From positions 1 through 23,939 of the forward strand of contig JAHBMJ010001969.1 of NCBI GenBank assembly GCA_018398765.1: a stretch of 23,939 nucleotides of DNA, given 5' to 3'. Positions 1-9,057 of this stretch are shown in pieces; position 1 is the stretch's first letter; each line of letters opens with the position of its first letter. Source of the DNA: Chromera velia. Lineage: Eukaryota > Sar > Chromeraceae. Under the pieces are notes generated by a model that saw only the letters and a program-made list of their open reading frames with translations, did not search any database and had not been told where the DNA came from. Position numbers and translations under genes: made by a program.

Positions 1-30
1 CCCCCCCCCCCCCCCCCCCCCCCCCCCCCC
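1..30. repeat. poly-C tract at window start
   Basis: A run of 30 C residues opens the window and is followed by C-rich DNA up to the first exon. It lies in what appears to be an intron of the START-like gene. Such tracts often mark contig or gap edges, so its true length is uncertain. Confidence 0.9.
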
Positions 31-140
31 ACCATCCCTTTGCCCCCTCCATTCCCATCCCCCCCACTTCCCCTCTCAAGAACGCGCCCTCACTTTTCCT
101 CCCCTCTCCAACCCCCCCCCTTCTGCCTGCCTGCCTGCAG

Positions 141-2117
141 CGAGTGTTGTCTCTACGTGACGGGCTGCGACGACTTCGAGAACAACAAGCGAATCATCTG
201 CCGCATGCAGGACTACGAGCAGGGACTCTACGGCGTCAACGCCCCCTGCCCCCCCACCTCCACAGGCGCAGTGAAGATGGGCGTCACAGGAGGGATGTCG
301 ATCGAGTACGTGGCACCCGACCAGGTCTACTTGAAGCTCCTGTTCTGCCTCGATATGCACATGCCTGTGCCCTCTGGAATCATCAACTTCATGACCAAGT
401 CAGTCAGGCAGTCAGTCAGTGACTAGTCATGATGCAGTCAGACAGATAGGGGGGGAAGTGAAGAGTGAGTGAGTAGATGAATTGTCTGCCCTCTCTCTTC
501 TCCTCCGCCTTCTCTCTCGCTCGGTCTTCACACCCTCGTGCCCTCACCTGATAGTTAACGGGTCCTGCATGCTCCTCTTACCTGATCCCTACGCCAGCGT
601 GCTCCCCTAGCTGTCTTCCTTCCGTGTCCTCTTTCTTTTTCCTGTCCTTATCCTTTTCCTCGTCGTGCTTGCATCTGTCTGCCTACCTGTGTGTGTCAAC
701 ACGGCTCGACTTTTCTTCCTCTCCCCTCCCTGCAACCCCTTTGGCCGTCTGCCTGCAGGCACTTCATCGGCATGGGGTTCACCGAATTCAAGAGGCAGAT
801 CGCGAAGACCTGCGGCAAAATCTACAACGACAAGGAGGACGACGCTTTCCTCTCTGACCTCGAAAAGAAAATGACCAAGCTCAAGGAAGAGAGAGCAAAG
901 AAGGGACAACCCGAAGTCTCCACAGGTCAGCAGGGACACCGACCGACGATCAAAGAGGCCACTCCTTGCTGTAGCCCTCTCTCATGCACTCACTCCTAGC
1001 TCTACCACATGCACATTCGTCCAACACTCCTCCCCCTTCTGCATCAGAACCCCTCGCGCGTGGAGCTGTCTTTCTTGCTGTCTGTCTAAGAAGAGAAGGG
1101 AAAGAAACCATATAGTCTGTCTTTCTCCGTATGCATGCATCCGCAGCTCCCCCTTCGGTCCCCTTTGTTCATTTCGTATCGCTCCGTGTTCTCAGTCGAT
1201 CGATGGTCTCTACTGTGCCCTTGCTCTCATCCCTTTCACTTTCCGTTTTCCAATGTCTTTTTCTTCAACTCTTTTGTGGTTCTTCTCACTGCCGGTTTCT
1301 CGTTTCAGCTTTCTTTCTTTCTTTCCCTGCCTCTGTTGCTGCAGGAGAGCTTCTCCGTCTGATCGTCGCCGAATCCCATCCCCCAGGCCGACCTGCACCC
1401 TCGACCCCCTGCGCCTCCGATACCCAGAGGGGGGGGGCGGGGGGCACCCACACCCACAGACGCTCCCCTTCCACCGGAGCCCCCCCACCCGGCGCTGCCA
1501 GAGGCGGTCAACCTCTCTCGACCCCTCAACTGCACCATCACCCTCACAACGTCTCAGGAGGCCGTCACAGAGGTCTCTGGGGCAGGAGGGGTTCGGGCAC
1601 ATCCAACAAGGGTGAGACCCCCGGCCACCAACCCGCAGGGGGGCATGCCCACCACCACCACCAGCCCAAACACGCCACGTCAGGCCGACGGGCAAAGCAC
1701 GAGAAGAAGCTCCTCGAAGAAGTGCGAGTTGTGAAAGAACAGTATGAGAAGAGACGACAGGAGAGTCCGAATTTCTACAATCTGATCGAGGCCCGACTGA
1801 AGGAGTTGGGTCATTGGATTGAATCGCATTCTCAAGATCTCAACTGGCACGGAGGGGAGTCAGTAGCGTCGTCACGAGCCCCACCTCTCATCGCGACGCA
1901 GCATTTCGCCCCCCAAGCGTCACACTACGCTTCCGTCCTCGGCAGCAGTGCACTGAACGGCAGTGCGGCCCCGCCCCTTGACGATCAGGCGGTTTCGGAG
2001 ATGGTCGATGAGTTCGACGAGATGGATGCCCTGTCGGACATGAGGGAAGAATACGCAGAAGATGAGGCAATCAACGCAGCCCTCGATCATGTGTACGAGG
2101 CAATAATGTGCAATTGA
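141..2117 (+). CDS. START-like lipid-binding domain protein, 3' part, three exons (5' partial)
   Basis: I join exons 141-398, 759-925 and 1345-2117. Acceptors are CTGCAG (139-140, 757-758, 1343-1344); donors are GTCAGT at 399 and GTCAGC at 926. Phases agree across both junctions, giving an open frame of about 400 residues that ends TGA-TAG. The first exon has a hydrophobic strand and a segment MPVPSGIINFMTK that continues into exon 2 as HFIGMGFTEFKRQ. This resembles the C-terminal strand and helix of START domains, where a lipid ligand is bound; that assignment is inferred from pattern only. Exon 3 encodes a Gly/His/Pro-rich linker, a charged helix (KKLLEEVRVVKEQYEKRR) and an acidic tail. The N-terminal part lies outside the window. 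It is the only gene here with no in-frame stop, so it is the likely living host gene. Function unproven; a different lipid-transfer fold is possible. Confidence 0.6.
399..758 (+). other. intron of the START-like gene
   Basis: Donor GTCAGT and acceptor CTGCAG. The interior is T/C-rich with repeated CAGTCAGT near the donor and a pyrimidine tract near the acceptor. It splits codon AA|G, giving Lys at the junction. Confidence 0.65.
926..1344 (+). other. intron of the START-like gene
   Basis: Donor GTCAGC and acceptor TTGCTGCAG after a long CTTT-rich pyrimidine tract. The split codon G|GA gives Gly. The open frame continues upstream into this intron to 1131 by chance, so 1131 is not the real start of the last exon. 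Confidence 0.65.
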
Positions 2118-2255
2118 TAGATCAGTGTGTCTCAGTCTGATTGGAAGGGCCATGTATTCGTGCGGGCCCTCTCGGCTGAGTTGAGTCGATCGATGCGTGC
2201 ATGCATGTAGACTTGATGGACTTACTGACTGACTGAATCCGTTCTTCCTTAAAAT

Positions 2256-2642
2256 TGCATGCATAAAATTGAAGGAACGAAGGAAAGGCCTCAGGGGGGG
2301 AGAGCGTTGGGAGACGGGGACAAGGGCGTGGGAAAGCGGGAGGGAAGAGGGGTTGGAAACATTCGATCGGGTGCAAAGAAAAAAAAAGAAAAGAAACGAT
2401 GCAGCGTCGTCAACTCATCCACACCATTCGAAGGTTCACAGCAGGCATCACTCACGTTCAAGGGGTTGGGTAGGGGACCCGCAATCGCCGCCCGCTCTGC
2501 AGTGAGTGTTTTGCCCTAGCTAGCTCGACCAATCCATCAGATCATTGACTCATGAGTTGCACGGGTGTCCTGCACACATGGAGAGAGCGACTTGTCTGCA
2601 ACGAAGTGGAATTTTATCATGCAGCATGCAAGAGACTGATGC
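2256..2642. repeat. tandem duplication, copy 1 (~408-bp period)
   Basis: Begins near TGCATGCATAAAATTGAAGG and runs to the shared segment ATCATGCAGCATGCAAGAGA. It matches copy 2 (2664-3043) at an offset of about 408 bases with few substitutions. It contains an A-rich tract and no convincing gene. Confidence 0.9.
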
Positions 2643-2663
2643 AGACAGACAGAGGCCCAGGGA

Positions 2664-3043
2664 TGCATCCATAGAATTGAAGGAACGAAGGAACGGCCTC
2701 AGGGGGGGAGAGCGTTGGGAGACGGGGACAAGGGCGTGGGAAGGCGGGAGGGAAGAGGGGTTGGAAACATTCGATCGGGTGCAAAGAAAAAAAAAGAAAA
2801 GAAACGATGCAGCGTCGTCAACTCATCCACACCATCCGAAGGTTCAGAGCAGGCATCACTCACGTTCAAGGGGTTGGGTAGGGGACCCGCAGTCGCCGCC
2901 CGCTCTGCAGTGAGTGTTTTGCCCTAGCTAGCTCGACCAATCCATCAGATCATTGACTCATGAGTTGCACGGGTGTCCTGCACATATGGAGAGACTTTTC
3001 TGCATCGAAGAGGAATTCTATCATGCAGCATGCAAGAGACTGA
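2664..3043. repeat. tandem duplication, copy 2
   Basis: Near-identical to 2256-2642, with scattered substitutions and a short deletion after GGAGAGA near the 3' end. It ends where the sequences diverge after CAAGAGACTGATG. The similarity implies a recent local duplication just downstream of the START-like gene. Confidence 0.9.
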
Positions 3044-3305
3044 TGGGGAGGGCGTTCCTGACGTGTTTGAGCGTCTGGAGGAGCAGGCCGTGATTGCACC
3101 AAACGGCGGTGGCGGATCGGGAGGGGATGAGTTCAGCACCTGGAACCCTTCGGGAGTTAAGAGCGCGCCCTCGGACCCGACCGAGCCAAAACCGCTGGTG
3201 TTGATCTGGATCGTTGTCTTTCAGGCATGTGCAGGGACTGACTTGCTCAAGTATCAGTCGCAAGGATTGAGTGCAGGGGGAATCTTTGGGGTAAATGTCA
3301 GATAA
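3037..3305 (+). other. GC-rich open stretch, unassigned
   Basis: A plus-strand frame is open from 2973 to a stop at 3303-3305, overlapping the end of the duplicated block. The unique part is GC-richer than the DNA that follows and includes a Gly-rich stretch. TTGTCTTTCAG at about 3213-3223 resembles a 3' splice site. I recognise no domain. It could be an exon remnant of a neighbouring gene or simply non-coding. Confidence 0.2.
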
Positions 3306-3701
3306 GGGCAAACATCAATGAAGTCCTTCTTGCATGTATTAGATCAGTAGACTCTTGCTTTCAGCTTCATGTGCACATGTGGATTGATTTTAGACTCGAC
3401 TTGCTTTGCTGTTTCAACCAAATTAATACTCGAATTCCCGTGCCAGACTATCGCTGCATGTTTCAATCACATTGAATAAACAACTGAAATTCTTAATTCT
3501 AGTCTTAATTACAGCTAGTGACTTTTACCTTAGCTTTTACCACTGGTAAAGAAATCATTAGCCGATCCCTAAAATTCTGTGCTTTCTAGTCATTACAGCA
3601 ATCCTGTAGGGTTATATATACACAATTAGTTTTTTTAAAATGTTTTGTTACACATTGTTTTGTTACATATTTTAATAGAATTTTGATGAATGAATTAGTA
3701 C
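3306..3701. other. AT-rich intergenic DNA
   Basis: Composition drops sharply to AT-rich after 3305. I see only short T runs and a TATATATA stretch near 3612, and no supported gene. Confidence 0.5.
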
Positions 3702-3832
3702 ACACTTTAGTATGCAGTAATTTAAACTATCACTTTTATGAATGCATTAAGTATACACTTTATAGTGTGCATTAATTCAAACTGTCACTTTTAGGAATGC
3801 ATTATTATACACTTTAGTGTGTATTAATTCCA
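3702..3832. repeat. 53-54 bp tandem repeat, about 2.5 units
   Basis: Units begin with ACACTTTA at 3702, 3755 and 3809. Each continues through an ATTAATT-like and CACTTTTA-like segment and ends in GAATGCATTA. The third unit is cut short near 3832. Confidence 0.85.
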
Positions 3833-4050
3833 CGTTTCATCTTTGTCTTCTTCTTCTAAGAATCTTCTTCTTCAAGACGGTTTAAGGGTACTGCTTTTGG
3901 AGTAATGGTGTCATCAGCATTGCAGCAGGGAGAAATTTTGAGCACTGGAGGTGCTATGCGCTACTTAAGAACAGCTAGAAAGAAAATAGAAATTAAATCA
4001 ATTGATTGTGGTTTAAAGTAACACTGAGCAAAAGAGAATCGTGCGCATTA

Positions 4051-4130
4051 CTCGCCTTCATGACCTAATGGTTAGCATACAACACTAACAAGCAAGAGGT
4101 AATAGGTTCAAGCCTCGCTACCTCCTTTTT
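4051..4130 (+). ncRNA. tRNA-like Pol III element (SINE head or tRNA pseudogene)
   Basis: TGACCTAATGG at 4061 is close to a Pol III A box and GGTTCAAGCC at 4105-4114 fits the B box. They are spaced as in a tRNA gene and followed by TTTTT at 4126-4130, a Pol III terminator. The acceptor, D, anticodon and T stems pair poorly when folded as a canonical tRNA, so it is probably not a working tRNA. A decayed tRNA or a tRNA-derived SINE head fits better. AGGTA and TACCT can pair around the B box. Confidence 0.45.
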
Positions 4131-4680
4131 AAGAATCAAAAAAAGAAGATGCAGGACGTTAACGTCTTGTATCATACAGATGTTGGCCTGTTGCAATTCG
4201 TTCAAAATCAGATGAAAGACTTCCGAAAGACTTGCTGAAAGACTATAATGAAATCAGAACAATCGTCGAATTATAAGAAATTTCCATGCTTCTGACATCG
4301 ATCGAGTCTGTCACTAGGGATCGACCTGAACCACTCCAGCGACATCAAGCCCTGAAGACCCTCAAACCTGTGCAAGCACTCACCAGCGCCAACTCCTCTA
4401 AGTAGACCTTAACATGTGGTGACGCCTAGCTCGAGATCAACAAGATCAAAGAGCTGAGCGAACGGAGACCAACCTTCTCTGCTGAACAACAACTATTCTG
4501 CAAGCAACGCAGACCACCTTTTTCGTCCAGAGAAGGTTCACCCAGAGGAAACCAGAACGCTGTGATCATCTACATGCATACTACAGAAGCCCACACCTAT
4601 GAGCCATCAACTCAAACCTCAACTTGTACGCCCTCGACTTGGCCATCCCTTTGGTATCCTGTACCTATAAGGAGAAGAAG
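4131..4680. other. unassigned moderate-GC DNA between the tRNA-like element and the minisatellite
   Basis: This stretch is less AT-rich than its left neighbour, but all six frames are broken by stops. It may be the 5' side of the retroelement whose coding part begins at 10594, or the body of a tRNA-derived SINE. I found no matching second copy in the window. Confidence 0.25.
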
Positions 4681-4796
4681 CAGGACCATATTGTGAAGCG
4701 CTGCTGGAATTTCTGACGGAAACCCACTTTCTCTCCTCTGCCGTAAATTGATATCAAACAGGACCACACCGCGAAGCGCTACTGAAATTTCTGACT
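4681..4796. repeat. short direct repeat, two ~78-bp-spaced copies
   Basis: AGGACCATATTGTGAAGCGC at 4681 and AGGACCACACCGCGAAGCGC at 4759 begin two related segments that both end in AATTTCTGAC. They lie directly before the ~80-bp minisatellite and have about the same period, so they may be diverged outer units. Confidence 0.7.
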
Positions 4797-5008
4797 GTAC
4801 CGCCTTTCCTGCCCTTTTTGCGAATTTCACACATTTTATCTGACAGTGAATTTGACTTCTCTTCGTTTCTCTGTGAACGGTGAAGCCCTGCCCTTTTTGC
4901 AAATTTCACGCATTCTACCTGACAGTGAATTTGACTTCTCTTCGTTTCTCTATGAATGGCAAAGCCCTGCCTTTTTTATGAATTTCACGCATTCTACCTG
5001 ACAGTGAA
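4785..5008. repeat. ~79-bp minisatellite, left fragment
   Basis: AGTGAA starts units at 4845, 4924 and 5003 (period 79); a diverged unit precedes them. Each unit carries TGAATTTGACTTCTCTTC, a GCGAAGCCCTGCC-like block, a T run and AATTTCACGCATTCTACCTG. The third unit stops six bases in, where the 4.5-kb element begins. It is the same family as 9548-10075. Confidence 0.95.
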
Positions 5009-5151
5009 CTAGGGTATACGACTTAAAATATTACTCTATGACTTTTAGGGGTTATACATAGGGTATGTGAGTATTAAACATCACCCCTACATTAAAAACC
5101 ATTTTTTTAGGACTTATTGCATTAAATTACTTCAAACAAAGTCAAAATGTT

Positions 5152-5159
5152 ATCAAAGT
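5152..5159. repeat. 8-bp target site duplication, left (ATCAAAGT)
   Basis: Identical to 6050-6057 and directly flanks the CAGGGTTGC termini of the small hAT-type element. Confidence 0.9.
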
Positions 5160-6049
5160 CAGGGTTGCCGATTTTTTTGGCGGTAGACAAGTTTCATTAC
5201 CGGTAACCAGTAATTACCAGCCGAGTTTGCTGGCAGTTGGCAAAGACTTGGCAGAATTCTAACACTTAGTAACACTTTTCAATAACCGAAGTCCTAGGTT
5301 ATAAGTCAATCAATCAATCACTTAAGGCTAGACTTAAGGTCAATTCAAAAAGTCAATGTGTCATCTATAGGGACAGCTATGCGGCCAGTGTGCTTAAAGA
5401 TGATGCAGGTCGAAGCGATGGGTCCCGTCTTGCACTTGGCGCCCAAAAACAGAGAACCGCTGGCCGCAATGACCACAACTGGCCCAGACAGATGCACCCG
5501 CACGATTTCAACAACGGAAAGAGTCCGCATCAAAGTTTGGGCGGTCCCCTCAATCCAGTGCTCCAGCCTCTAAAGAAAGACCCGCCGCTAAAAGCTGATC
5601 TCTGAAGCCTCGAAGGGTCTCTGACTCCGGAGACCCAGGAGGGTGGAGATTTACCATCTGCAAGCAAGCAGACATGAAAGAATCATACTAGTAAGTAAAT
5701 AAGCAGAACAGTGAGAGATGGAGCAAAGTCAAAAAAGAGAGTAGTTGTTAGACAGACGCTGTCATAGAGCTGTTAAAACTTTTTACTACTTATAGGGGTG
5801 AAGCAGTTAAAAATTTATATTTTTTAAATATTTTTTTTATTTTTAAGTGTGTGTGAATAGGCTTTTCAAATGCCAATAAACACTTAAAAACATGTTTTTG
5901 AAGGTTGGCGCCGCAGGCGAATTTTTTTTGGGGGGACCCTAATTTTTATTATTTTTTTTGTCGGTAAAAGGAAGGCAGACTGACGCTATTACCGGTTACC
6001 GGCAATTGCCGGTAGACTAGACCTGTTACCAACCAGAAAAGCAACCCTG
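5160..6049. mobile_element. 890-bp non-autonomous hAT-type element (MITE-like)
   Basis: The termini are CAGGGTTGC and GCAACCCTG, a perfect 9-bp inverted repeat, with identical ATCAAAGT on both sides. CAGGG-type ends plus an 8-bp duplication are typical of the hAT superfamily. Subterminal regions hold ACCGGTAA/TTACCGG motifs (about 5200-5215 and 5990-6015), probable transposase-binding repeats. The middle (5340-5650) is GC-richer with short open frames and no intact transposase. It is nested in the 4.54-kb transposon and therefore younger. The hAT transposase at 23433-23939, with similar motifs beyond its 3' end, is a candidate relative of its mobiliser. Confidence 0.88.
5345..5605 (-). pseudogene. 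internal GC-richer segment of the hAT element, possible gene remnant
   Basis: A minus-strand frame is open over 5345-5533 (62 codons), and plus-strand frames are open to 5605. The minus frame contains GAKCKTGPIAST, faintly like the metal-binding part of BED fingers that begin many hAT transposases, but the second Cys and the His pair are not clear. It could instead be a captured host fragment. Confidence 0.2.
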
Positions 6050-6057
6050 ATCAAAGT
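6050..6057. repeat. 8-bp target site duplication, right (ATCAAAGT)
   Basis: A perfect copy of 5152-5159. Confidence 0.9.
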
Positions 6058-6230
6058 GTTCACTGGTTAGCTCGCAATCTGCGATTAAAGTTATGTCTCT
6101 AGGTGATGTCTAGAAAGGGCTCGTAAACTCGTAATCCGTAATATGTAGTAAAATGGAGTAAACACCCCCCCCCCCTTAGACCTTCCTTCAAAAAACAAAA
6201 TCAAACCGTCACAATGCGATAGTGTCATCA

Positions 6231-7569
6231 CTAGACTTCAATTACAACATCCATCACAACATCAAGGTCCTTAGCAAGGAGCTCCTTGAACGCTTCCTTG
6301 ACTTTTAGCAGCTTATCTTCGTCGATAAACAGACTTTTCCCCACCACTTTTGCATGGTGCACCCAAAAGAAAACAGACGCAAGACCAACAGTGTCCAGGC
6401 GGATTTTAGGTTGCAGTCTAGCCTGATTTGACGCAGCTGCTGTTGCTCTACGCCCGCCCGGAAGAGGCCGAGTAGTCAAACAAAACTCAGGGTCCGTTCC
6501 GTCAGTGTCTCTTCCTCCCCTTGCCCCTGCTGGACGTTCAAAAGGCTGCACAAAAACAGAATACTTTTCATTGTCTTCTGTGTGAGCTACAACGGGAAGC
6601 CCTGTACTCTCTGGGAGGTCGGTGACTGGATTTATTTTCTTAGCATCTATGATATCAACCACCCAGTGAAGACACCAGTAGTCCTTTTACCCATCGGCCT
6701 CCCATCAACAAGCAACAAGCCCCCCGAGCCGCACTGTATACTCTCCAAGCACCAACCCCTTTGATCTCCCCGCGGTCCCTCCATGTCTCCTCTAACTCCT
6801 CCCAAGAACCGATGTGAGGGACAGGGACATCAAATGGATCGTCTTTATTCACCCAGCCATACGTAGCACCAGTCATATTGTGGGCCTCGAAGACCCTCTG
6901 TTGTCTAGTGCCATCTTCACATGCCCAGAAAAGAGTGCCGTCTCCGAAGTAAACTTTCGCAAACTGCATTCCTTCATCCGTCATACCTGGGGAGACCACA
7001 TACACTGTTCGGCCCCAAAGCTTGACTGTGCTCACGGCCGGCAGGGTCCCAAAGTTCGACTCTAGCTGCTCATATACCTTTGCTCCACCCCAATGAAGAA
7101 TATGAACACAGAAATCTTTCACCGCTTCGCAATGTCTGATTCCATGCCGGCTGGTTGCCCCCCCTACCTTGTCAATGTTTTTTACTGTATTCTCGAGAAA
7201 AGAGGAGAGGAAATTGGAGTTTTTGACTGGCCCCCTGTCCCTCACAACACAGGCAGCAGCAGTAAGAAGGGAAGGCAGATCAGACACATCAACCGTCCAT
7301 TCTTAGAGGGCTTGGTATGCCTTTGAGAGGCGATCTTTGCACTTCTACACTCTTTTTACCTGCTTCTCCTTCGACACAAGCTTTTCCTCGAGGTGTTGCT
7401 TGTCGACTCGAAGTCCTTTCACTATAGAAATGAGTTCTTCTTTCGAGAGTGCACGAAGCGGATCGCCAGCATCTGTTTCAAAAAGAGCCGAACCTGAGGA
7501 GGCCGCTGTATCACCAGCTGCATCAGCTAAAGCTGCGGCCGGCGCCACAGGATGGTCACTCTTCTCCAA
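6231..7569 (-). pseudogene. transposase-like gene of the 4.54-kb element, broken
   Basis: Read on the minus strand, the first frame runs from about 7569. It has an Ala-rich start, a predicted coiled coil (ALSKEELISIVKGL to SKEKQVKRV), an in-frame TAG at 7345-7347 and a TAA at 7303-7305. It then runs open to 6655. That part contains AVKDFCVHILHWGGAKVYEQ and LPAVSTVKLW, similar in layout to the segment before the RNase H fold in P-element/THAP9-type transposases. An ACEDGT..MTGATYG block follows, where a first catalytic Asp would sit. A second frame (6662-6231), shifted by one, continues with INPVTDLPESTG and ends near 6231. I see no complete DDE/D triad. Transposase identity is inferred from the weak pattern and from its place inside the TIRs. 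About 440 codons remain. Confidence 0.4.
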
Positions 7570-8151
7570 TGCTTGCGTCTTCAGCTATATATCGATTCGA
7601 CACAACCACGGCCTCTGTGGCCCAGGAGCCATCTGATTCAGCAAGAAGACAAGAGCAAAACTGGCACACAGCAACACCAACAAAGTACAGGGAGCCATGT
7701 TGTCAACTCAGTACAACAACGTATTTTCTACAAATACAAATGCATCTCCACAACTCTGAACAACGTATTCTTGTTTTACAAAGGAACGGAGCCGTTCTGA
7801 GTTCTCTATACGTGAACCCGTGTGGAACTGAAGGCTAGACTGAACGGCTCCATTGCTAGCAAACTTCTTCGACTGCAATTAAGGAGCCTCGGAATGATCA
7901 GACTGATCGAAAGCTGAATTCTGTGCAGCCAGCGCGAGCGGCCCGTGAAAGAATATATATTACTAATTGCTCATAAAGCCATTATGAACCAGTGCTTTCC
8001 GGGGCCAACTCCACGATTGGGACATCGACCCGTCTCTGACACAGTCTGCTCTCAAATTACCTCCCACTTCTACCTCTCTTTTCTCTCATTATCTTCCTCC
8101 GTCTTAAAGCGACTGCACACAGAGGAGCGTCTAGGAGGAGTGGTACACAGC
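7570..8151. promoter_or_regulatory. divergent intergenic region between the two transposon genes
   Basis: About 580 bases separate the two gene starts. It includes TATATAT at 7584 near the minus-strand gene start and GAATATATATTAC at about 7951 before the plus-strand gene. A bidirectional promoter is inferred from the layout only. Confidence 0.35.
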
Positions 8152-9057
8152 ATGACGGTCACCATGTCGGAGGCTACGGCCAAGCTTTCTGTGGAAGAGC
8201 TTTCAGAATTCTTCAACAAAAACAATTATTTCAAAGGTATCCCTGCTGAAGATGCTTTCACTTACACAAAACAACTCCATGATGCTGGCTTTGAAACCAA
8301 AGACATGTTTCAGAAGTTATACAAAGAGGGCGCGTTAAGCTTCTTTGATACGATCTACGCCGCTCTCGATGTCAAATGGAAAACAGTTCACCTGGTGTCC
8401 TTCCGGGCGCGTGTGACTGCAGTCCGGACGGAGAAGAAGATGGAGCAGGGCTCCAAAAAACGCAAAGTTGAGGTCTCGGCACAGCAGAAGCAGGTGCAGA
8501 AAGTGAGAGGAGATCTCAAGTCTGCATCCGTGCAAGAGCACATGAAAGACGTGAACACTTGGAAAGTGAAATGGATAGAACACGATGCCGACAACAATAA
8601 GAAGTGGAATAATTGATCCGTCCCCGACAATCTGGTGCTTTCAAACATCACGTACAATGCCCAGAAGAATGTTTGGATAGCTGATGCTGGGTGCTCTCTA
8701 CATCCGTATGGAGTTGTCCTGAATGAACATATGACCCTGAAAAAAAAAAAAAAACTTGACAAAATGAAAAAAAAGTTCACCAGGAAGGTCACCTGGCGGG
8801 GGGGGGGGAATGGAGCGCTTGCAATTAACACGTTTGAAAACAATCACCTCCTTCGGTATCATGGGGGGGCAGCAACTGAGGCAGAAGAGCAATCTGCGCA
8901 TGCTACAGGTGAAAAAGAAACGGGGGAGGAGGGAGACATCATCCGTGACAGTTCCGATGAGGAAGAGCAGAGCAGGGGCGAGGAAGCGGGGGACGACGAC
9001 GACGAGGAGGAGGAGGAGGAAGACGGAGAGGAGAAGGAGGAGGAAAATGAGGAGTAG
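8152..9057 (+). pseudogene. SAM-like, NLS-bearing protein with acidic tail, partner gene in the 4.54-kb element
   Basis: I start at ATG 8152 (a second ATG is at 8164); the frame is open further upstream but without similarity. Residues ~11-78 (LSVEELSEFFNK to YAALDVKW) look like a sterile-alpha-motif-type helical bundle. A classic nuclear localisation signal, SKKRKVE, follows at ~101. An in-frame TGA at 8614-8616 splits the gene. The same frame continues to 9057 with a lysine run encoded by 14 A residues (about 8740-8753), a Gly run encoded by G residues and a strongly acidic Asp/Glu tail. The stop sits where a Trp would read naturally. The gene diverges from the transposase-like gene. A role as accessory DNA- or protein-binding factor for transposition is inference. 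The homopolymers could shift the frame. Confidence 0.45.

Noticed and set aside
1131-2117. Independent 328-residue single-exon gene starting at 1131
   Set aside because: The first 71 codons lie in a pyrimidine-rich intron ending in a consensus acceptor at 1343-1344. Phase and content fit a last exon joined to 925.
3021-3311. Minus-strand 96-residue frame
   Set aside because: A shadow of the plus-strand GC-rich stretch, with no recognisable domain and partial overlap with the duplicated block.
4051-4122. Functional tRNA gene (apparent AAC anticodon)
   Set aside because: Acceptor, D, anticodon and T stems do not pair well; only the promoter boxes and terminator fit.
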